DNA from: Liolophura sinensis
Lineage: Eukaryota > Mollusca > Polyplacophora > Chitonida > Chitonidae
DNA: 64,000 bases
Assembly (NCBI RefSeq): GCF_032854445.1
Contig: NC_088295.1
Coordinates: forward strand, 87,377,836-87,441,835
Reading direction: 5' to 3'
Positions 60,559-64,000 of the stretch are shown here, piece by piece. Every line of letters begins with the position of its first letter. Position 1 is the first letter of the stretch. A program made the translations under genes and the position numbers. The notes beneath the pieces are model-generated. The model was given only the letters and a program-made list of their open reading frames with translations. It had not been told where the DNA came from and did no database searches.

Positions 60559-62433
60559 CTGCAACAGATAGATGGAACATAAATGTACAATTATCTAACC
60601 AAGTTTTAAGACATGTTGTATGAAAAGCAAATTATTCACAGCAATTCATAAAGACAACACTTGTCTATTATCTTAGGAATGAAAGTCATATAAACAGCAA
60701 AGATTTTCCAAATTGTTACTTTATCTTCATAAGAGCACAAGTATTTCATCTATGATGCAATGATGACAACTATTTTACCTCTATTTGATGTGCAGTCCAC
60801 TGCAGCGTATATAATGTTTTTTTTATCCTTCCATGCATCAGCTGCTGCTTGAAACTCGGGTTTGGCTTTCTTGCAATGGCCGCACCAGGGGGCATAAAAC
60901 ATCACAAGGGCGCCGTCTTTGTTTGCGAGGGTGTCTGTAAAGTTGGCCTCAGTAAGATGCTTCACCGCACTGGGCACTGTGCTCCAGGCAGGTTCTGCTG
61001 GGGGCGGGGGCGCTGGGGGCTTGGGACTGAAAGAGATATGTACAAATGTTTAGTCAACTCGAATTTAACATTACCTGCTTTCAAAGAATGACTGGGCAGT
61101 TTTTGCAGATCTTTTCTTCAAAACTAATTAATAGTTTATCTGACTGTCATTTAATGCTGTACTCAAGAACGTTTCACTAGTACAACAGTTCACTTACAGG
61201 GGAAAGTCACTGGCCTCATGCTGGCATCAATAACGAGAACATGTTCATCAAATGACCTGACAAAGCATAACTACAAGCAAGAACCCAAGGGTACAGTGTT
61301 AATTTTGTTAATAAAATAAAAGGGGACCAAAAGACATGTCTGAGGAATATCTGGAACCTTATTCCACCAAAAGGCAGATATTAACTTTAATTTACACCTA
61401 CTCTTTCATAAAGGCCACCAAATCCTCTTCTGATCTTCCTCCTGTGTACTTAAACTGATCCTCTCCATTTCTGAAACAAGCATGTCATCCTTCAAATTTA
61501 AACTTCAACTGAAACTTCAACTGATCCTCTCCATTTCTGAAACAAGCATCTCATCCTTCATATTTGAACTGACATTTCAACTGATTTTCTCCATTTTTTG
61601 AAACAAGCATGTCATCCTTCAAATTTAAACTTCAACTGAAACTTCAACTGATGCTCTCCATTTCTGAAACAAGTACGTCATCCTTCAAATTTAAACTCAC
61701 ACATCAACTTATCCTTTCCATTTCTGAAACGTGATAATTTTTTTAATTCAGACTGACACTTCAATTGATTCTCTTCATTTCTGAAACAAGCAGCTTTTCC
61801 TTCTTGGAGACATTTTTCCTCTACATTATTTTACTTGGTATTTTGAGGCTGTCCATAAAAAGTTAAAGCTCAATAGATAATACTAAAATGTCAACCCTAA
61901 AATGAATGTCTTCAGTTATATACATGTACAATTATAGTTGTTTAAGGGATAAACAAAATATTGCGTGCTTATTCCATCCCAGTCTTTGACTGCCAATTAC
62001 ACCTTCAGTTGAATATAGCAGCATTATCTGGGTCTCACCACATATTAAAGTGCCTTCCTTCCGTACTTATTGAGGAAAACTGTGTAAATGCAACCCTCTT
62101 TATGATGGTCTTTCACTATGCTCTACATACATGCCTATTCACAACCCAATCAAAAGAAGCAAGAACTATTAAAAATGTATGAACTAGTCCAGGGTTCACC
62201 TCTTACGCAAAGAATGCATTTTTCTGCAAAGTCAGCTGATAATCAGAAAATAAAGTGGATCGTTACTTACTTAAAATACTTGAGGGTAGGGTAACCTTTA
62301 ACCCCATACTGTTTGGCCAAGTCCTGGTTCTTAGTGGCATCCACTGCTGCCAGCTTCCCTCCTGGAACCTCTTTCACCATGACAGCAGCAGCCGAGGTGA
62401 ACGCAGGCTTCATTCTCTTACAGTGACCACACC
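60395..62433 (-). CDS. PDIA5: PDIA5-like protein disulfide isomerase, 3' part of gene (four exons)
   Basis: The exons, in gene order, are 62433-62271, 61470-61402, 61026-60779 and 60558-60395. They encode the last two thioredoxin domains of a PDI, about 215 residues. The first visible domain opens with (W)[11 protein letters not shown] and runs to [15 protein letters not shown] proline-rich spacer ([15 protein letters not shown]) precedes the second domain with [24 protein letters not shown] and the end GKKEEL. The spacer, spacing and terminus match human PDIA5 (EAPPPPEPTW...GKKKEEL). The family works in the ER lumen, forming and reshuffling disulfides; KEEL serves as a KDEL-type retention signal. 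All intron phases agree. The 5' part (signal peptide and earlier domains) lies beyond the right edge. As I recall, human PDIA5 has CPHC in the last domain; here it is CGHC. Confidence 0.92.
60559..60778 (-). other. PDIA5 intron (last)
   Basis: 220 bp, phase 1, donor GTAAAA and acceptor TTGCAG. Plain AT-rich sequence. Confidence 0.9.
60779..61026 (-). CDS. PDIA5: PDIA5 exon: last thioredoxin domain active site
   Basis: 248 bp, entering in phase 2 and leaving in phase 1. It encodes the Pro-rich spacer [20 protein letters not shown], then [40 protein letters not shown] and on to [10 protein letters not shown]. The redox motif is CGHC, flanked by the usual APW and KKAKPEF. The extra Cys in AVDC is also present in human PDIA5. 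Confidence 0.95.
61027..61401 (-). other. PDIA5 intron with SINE remnant
   Basis: 375 bp, phase 2. A worn SINE copy occupies about 61134-61235. Confidence 0.85.
61134..61235 (+). mobile_element. Decayed SINE copy in PDIA5 intron
   Basis: The block TTTAATGCTGTACTCAAGAA followed by CGTTTCACTAGTACAACAG is related to the 24441-24595 SINE (GCTGTACTCAGAAATATTTC, CACTTATACGACAG). The downstream part is hard to align. Confidence 0.5.
61402..61470 (-). CDS. PDIA5: PDIA5 exon (69 bp)
   Basis: Acceptor CTTGTTTCAG, donor AAAGA|GTAGGT. It supplies the last base of a Lys codon, then [20 protein letters not shown] and MK, ending with two bases of Asp. This is the C-terminal helix of the middle thioredoxin domain, matching the position of human NGEKYAVPVLRTKKKFLEWMQ. 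The donor must be the GT at 61401-61400. The next GT, 4 bp on, would put TAG in frame. Confidence 0.9.
61455..61790 (-). repeat. ~56-67-bp tandem repeat duplicating a splice acceptor
   Basis: CTCTCCATTTCTGAAACAAG or a close variant occurs at about 61461, 61527, 61587, 61654, 61714 and 61770. The first copy is the real exon start and acceptor. The others lie upstream in the intron (gene sense) and still carry the TTTCAG|AAATGGAGAGGATCAG junction or a near match. Confidence 0.9.
61471..62270 (-). other. PDIA5 intron with duplicated acceptors
   Basis: 800 bp, phase 2. About 320 bp next to the acceptor are tandem repeat; the remainder is unique AT-rich sequence with no recognised exon. Confidence 0.85.
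62271..62433 (-). CDS. PDIA5: PDIA5 exon: middle thioredoxin domain active site
   Basis: 163 bp, two nt completing a (probable) Trp codon, then [40 protein letters not shown] and [13 protein letters not shown], leaving in phase 2. It has the CGHC redox motif and the cis-Pro loop. The start ([14 protein letters not shown]) corresponds to human AAVDATVNKAL and EFPTLKYF. The previous exon should carry the strand leading to APW and is outside the window. Confidence 0.94.
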
Positions 62434-62450
62434 CTGCAACAGTCGGTAGA

Positions 62451-63105
62451 CAGACAATGAGCCAGAGGTGTTACACAGACAATGAGCCAGAGGTGATACA
62501 CAGATAGCGAGCCAGAGGTGATACACATATAGCGAGCCAGAGGTGATACACAGATAGGCGAACCAGAGGTGATACACACATTGTGGAACAAAGGTGATGC
62601 TCAGATAGTGGACAAGAGGTGATACACAGATAGCGGACCAGAGGTGATAGGTAAGCCATAGGTAATACACAGACAGTGGACCAGAGGTGATACACAGATA
62701 GTGGGCCACAGGTAATATACAGATAGTGGTCCAGAGGTGATACACAGATAGTGGGCCACAGGTAATATACAGATAGTGGTCCAGAGGTGATACACAGTGG
62801 GCCACAGGTAATATACAGATAGTGGTCCACAGGTAATATACAGATAGTGGTCCAGAGGTGATACACAGATAGTGGACCAGAGGTGATACACAGTGGTCCA
62901 GAGGTGATACACAGATAGTGGAACAGAGGTGATACACAGATAGTGGAACAGAAGAGGATACACAAATAGTGAGCCAGAGGTGATAAAGAGATAGTGGAGG
63001 TGTTACACATGTCAGGCCAGAGTTGATACACTGATAGTGACACAAAGGTGATACACAGAAGATGGGCAAGATGATACACAGATTGTGGGCCAGAGGTGAT
63101 ACACA
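62451..63105. repeat. Minisatellite (CCAGAGGTGATACACAGATAGTGG type)
   Basis: Short units of about 24 to 30 bp, CAGAGGTGATACACAGATAG plus TGGGC/A. Some alternate with a TGGGCCACAGGTAATATACAGATAG variant. It starts 18 bp from the PDIA5 splice acceptor. The long minus-strand open frames (YHLWSTICVSPL type) come from the repeat. Confidence 0.95.
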
Positions 63106-63410
63106 GAGTGAGTAAGTGCTTGGGGTTTAAGGTCGTACTCAACAATTTTTCAGTCATATAATGACGAAGGAATCGTTATGGTGTATGTAATGTGCCTCCT
63201 TTTCACAGGATGGATTTCCACCACTCTTTTTATCTAGTGCTGCTTCACTGAGACGACTTACGGAAGGCATGTAAGCCGCCCCCGCCTGAGCCATCATACT
63301 GATACGGGTCAACCAGTCGTTGCACTATCCCCTTCATGCTGATCCTCAAGCGAGGAAGTTACAGCTTCTTCTTTTAAAGTCTTAGGTGTGACTCGACCCC
63401 GGATTGATGA
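63106..63410 (-). mobile_element. SINE, about 305 bp, inserted in the minisatellite
   Basis: It begins (its 3' end) with GAGTGAGTAAGTGCTTGGGG and passes TTTTTCAGTCATATAATGACGAAGG, TCTAGTGCTGCTTCACTGAG and CCAGTCGTTGCACTATCCCC. It ends near GTGTGACTCGACCCCGGATT, where the tRNA-like head (B-box reverse complement) starts and is then lost. It is the longest copy in the window and the source for naming fragments at 589, 9411 and 30701. Confidence 0.8.
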
Positions 63411-63600
63411 TAAATAGACAGTGGACAAGAAGTGATACACAGATAGTGGACCAGAGGTAATACACAGATAGTAGATCACAGGCGATACACAGATAGTGGG
63501 CCAGAGGTGATACATAGATAGCGGGCCAGAGGTGCTACACAGATAGCGGAATAGAGGTGTAACACATATAGCGGAACAGAGTTGAAACACAGCGGACATA
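63411..63600. repeat. Minisatellite, continuation of the 62.4-kb array
   Basis: Units such as GTGGACCAGAGGTAATACAC and AGATAGCGGGCCAGAGGTGC resume immediately after the SINE and show that the same array was split by it. Confidence 0.93.
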
Positions 63601-63679
63601 GCTGTATTAAAACATGACCAAAACAGACTAGTAGACTTGCACACAGCTGCATATGGTTGTATAAAATATGACCTAAAAC

Positions 63680-64000
63680 ATCTGTACACTTAAATGGTAC
63701 ATACAGCATCCCCAAAATGCTTGTACACATGATACATGGGGCATAAACATCCCCAAAATACTTGTACACTTACATGGCACAAAAACGCATCCCCAAAATA
63801 CTTGTACACTTTATACATGGTGCATAAACATCATTTCAATACTCGTACACTTTATATGTGGTGCAGATAACATCCCTAAAATACTTGTACACTTTATACA
63901 TGGTGCATAAACATCATTTCAATACTCGTACACTTTATATGTGGTGCAGAAAACATCCCTAAAATACTTGTACACTTTATACATGGTGCATAAACATCCC
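63680..64000. repeat. ~50-bp minisatellite running off the window
   Basis: Units contain CCCCAAAATACTTGTACACT, TTATACATGGTGCATAAACA and a second type with CATTTCAATACTCGTACACT. The two types alternate in the last 200 bp, giving a two-unit repeat of about 98 bp. Confidence 0.9.

Larger units (their letters stand above)
62434..64000 (-). other. PDIA5 intron, almost entirely repeats (continues past window)
   Basis: From the acceptor at 62434 to the right edge nearly all sequence is minisatellite or SINE. No further exon is visible, so the intron is at least 1.57 kb. Confidence 0.8.

Noticed and set aside
62410-63157. Long minus-strand frames of CVSPLVHYLCITSG type
   Set aside because: Generated by the minisatellite next to the PDIA5 exon. 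Only the exon part (62271-62433, other frame use) is real.

Overview
The window is animal nuclear DNA: AT-rich, intron-dominated and full of minisatellites and SINEs. It carries parts of two recognisable genes in convergent orientation. The SINE families and the gene structures suggest a lophotrochozoan, probably a mollusc or a relative. This is an inference from remembered repeat families and has not been checked by a search. I see no bacterial operon, CRISPR array, rRNA or functional tRNA gene.

Region 1 (1 to about 53.8 kb, + strand) is an ETS transcription factor of the PEA3 group (ETV1/ETV4/ETV5). Eight features identify it: a 48-bp exon for the acidic transactivation motif, four linker exons (289, 233, 63 and 99 bp), two ETS-domain exons, and two possible phase-1 microexons in the large intron. 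The first coding exon or exons (about 40 residues in vertebrate relatives) were not found and may lie upstream. The first ETS exon is 1 nt too long for its flanking phases, so as written the DNA-binding domain is out of frame with everything upstream. Introns of 0.35 to 14 kb hold arrays with units of about 40, 20, 76, 33, 28 and 20 bp, several SINE copies, a possible MITE and microsatellites. The 3' UTR has two AATAAA signals.

Region 2 (about 53.9 to 57.1 kb, mainly - strand) is a decayed MULE-type DNA transposon. It has a FLYWCH zinc finger, broken MULE transposase coding sequence, and a C-terminal coding segment amplified as five 166-bp tandem copies. Upstream of the transposase start is an ACGT/CRE-rich stretch. 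It is followed by an unidentified open segment on the + strand (57,478 to 57,901).

Region 3 (about 58.6 to 60.3 kb) holds two related minisatellites that run up to the 3' end of the next gene.

Region 4 (60.3 to 64.0 kb, - strand) is the 3' half of a PDIA5-like ER protein disulfide isomerase: four exons, two CGHC active sites and a C-terminal KEEL-type retention signal. Its introns contain a minisatellite that has copied the splice acceptor and exon edge. Another minisatellite abuts a 3' splice site and is split by a SINE insertion.

The two genes are unrelated in function (nuclear RTK/MAPK-responsive transcription factor; ER oxidative folding) and are simply neighbours. I found no convincing new multi-gene system. 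The most notable items are the ETS-exon frameshift, minisatellites at three 3' splice sites (one with duplicated decoy acceptors), and the tandemly amplified transposase segment.
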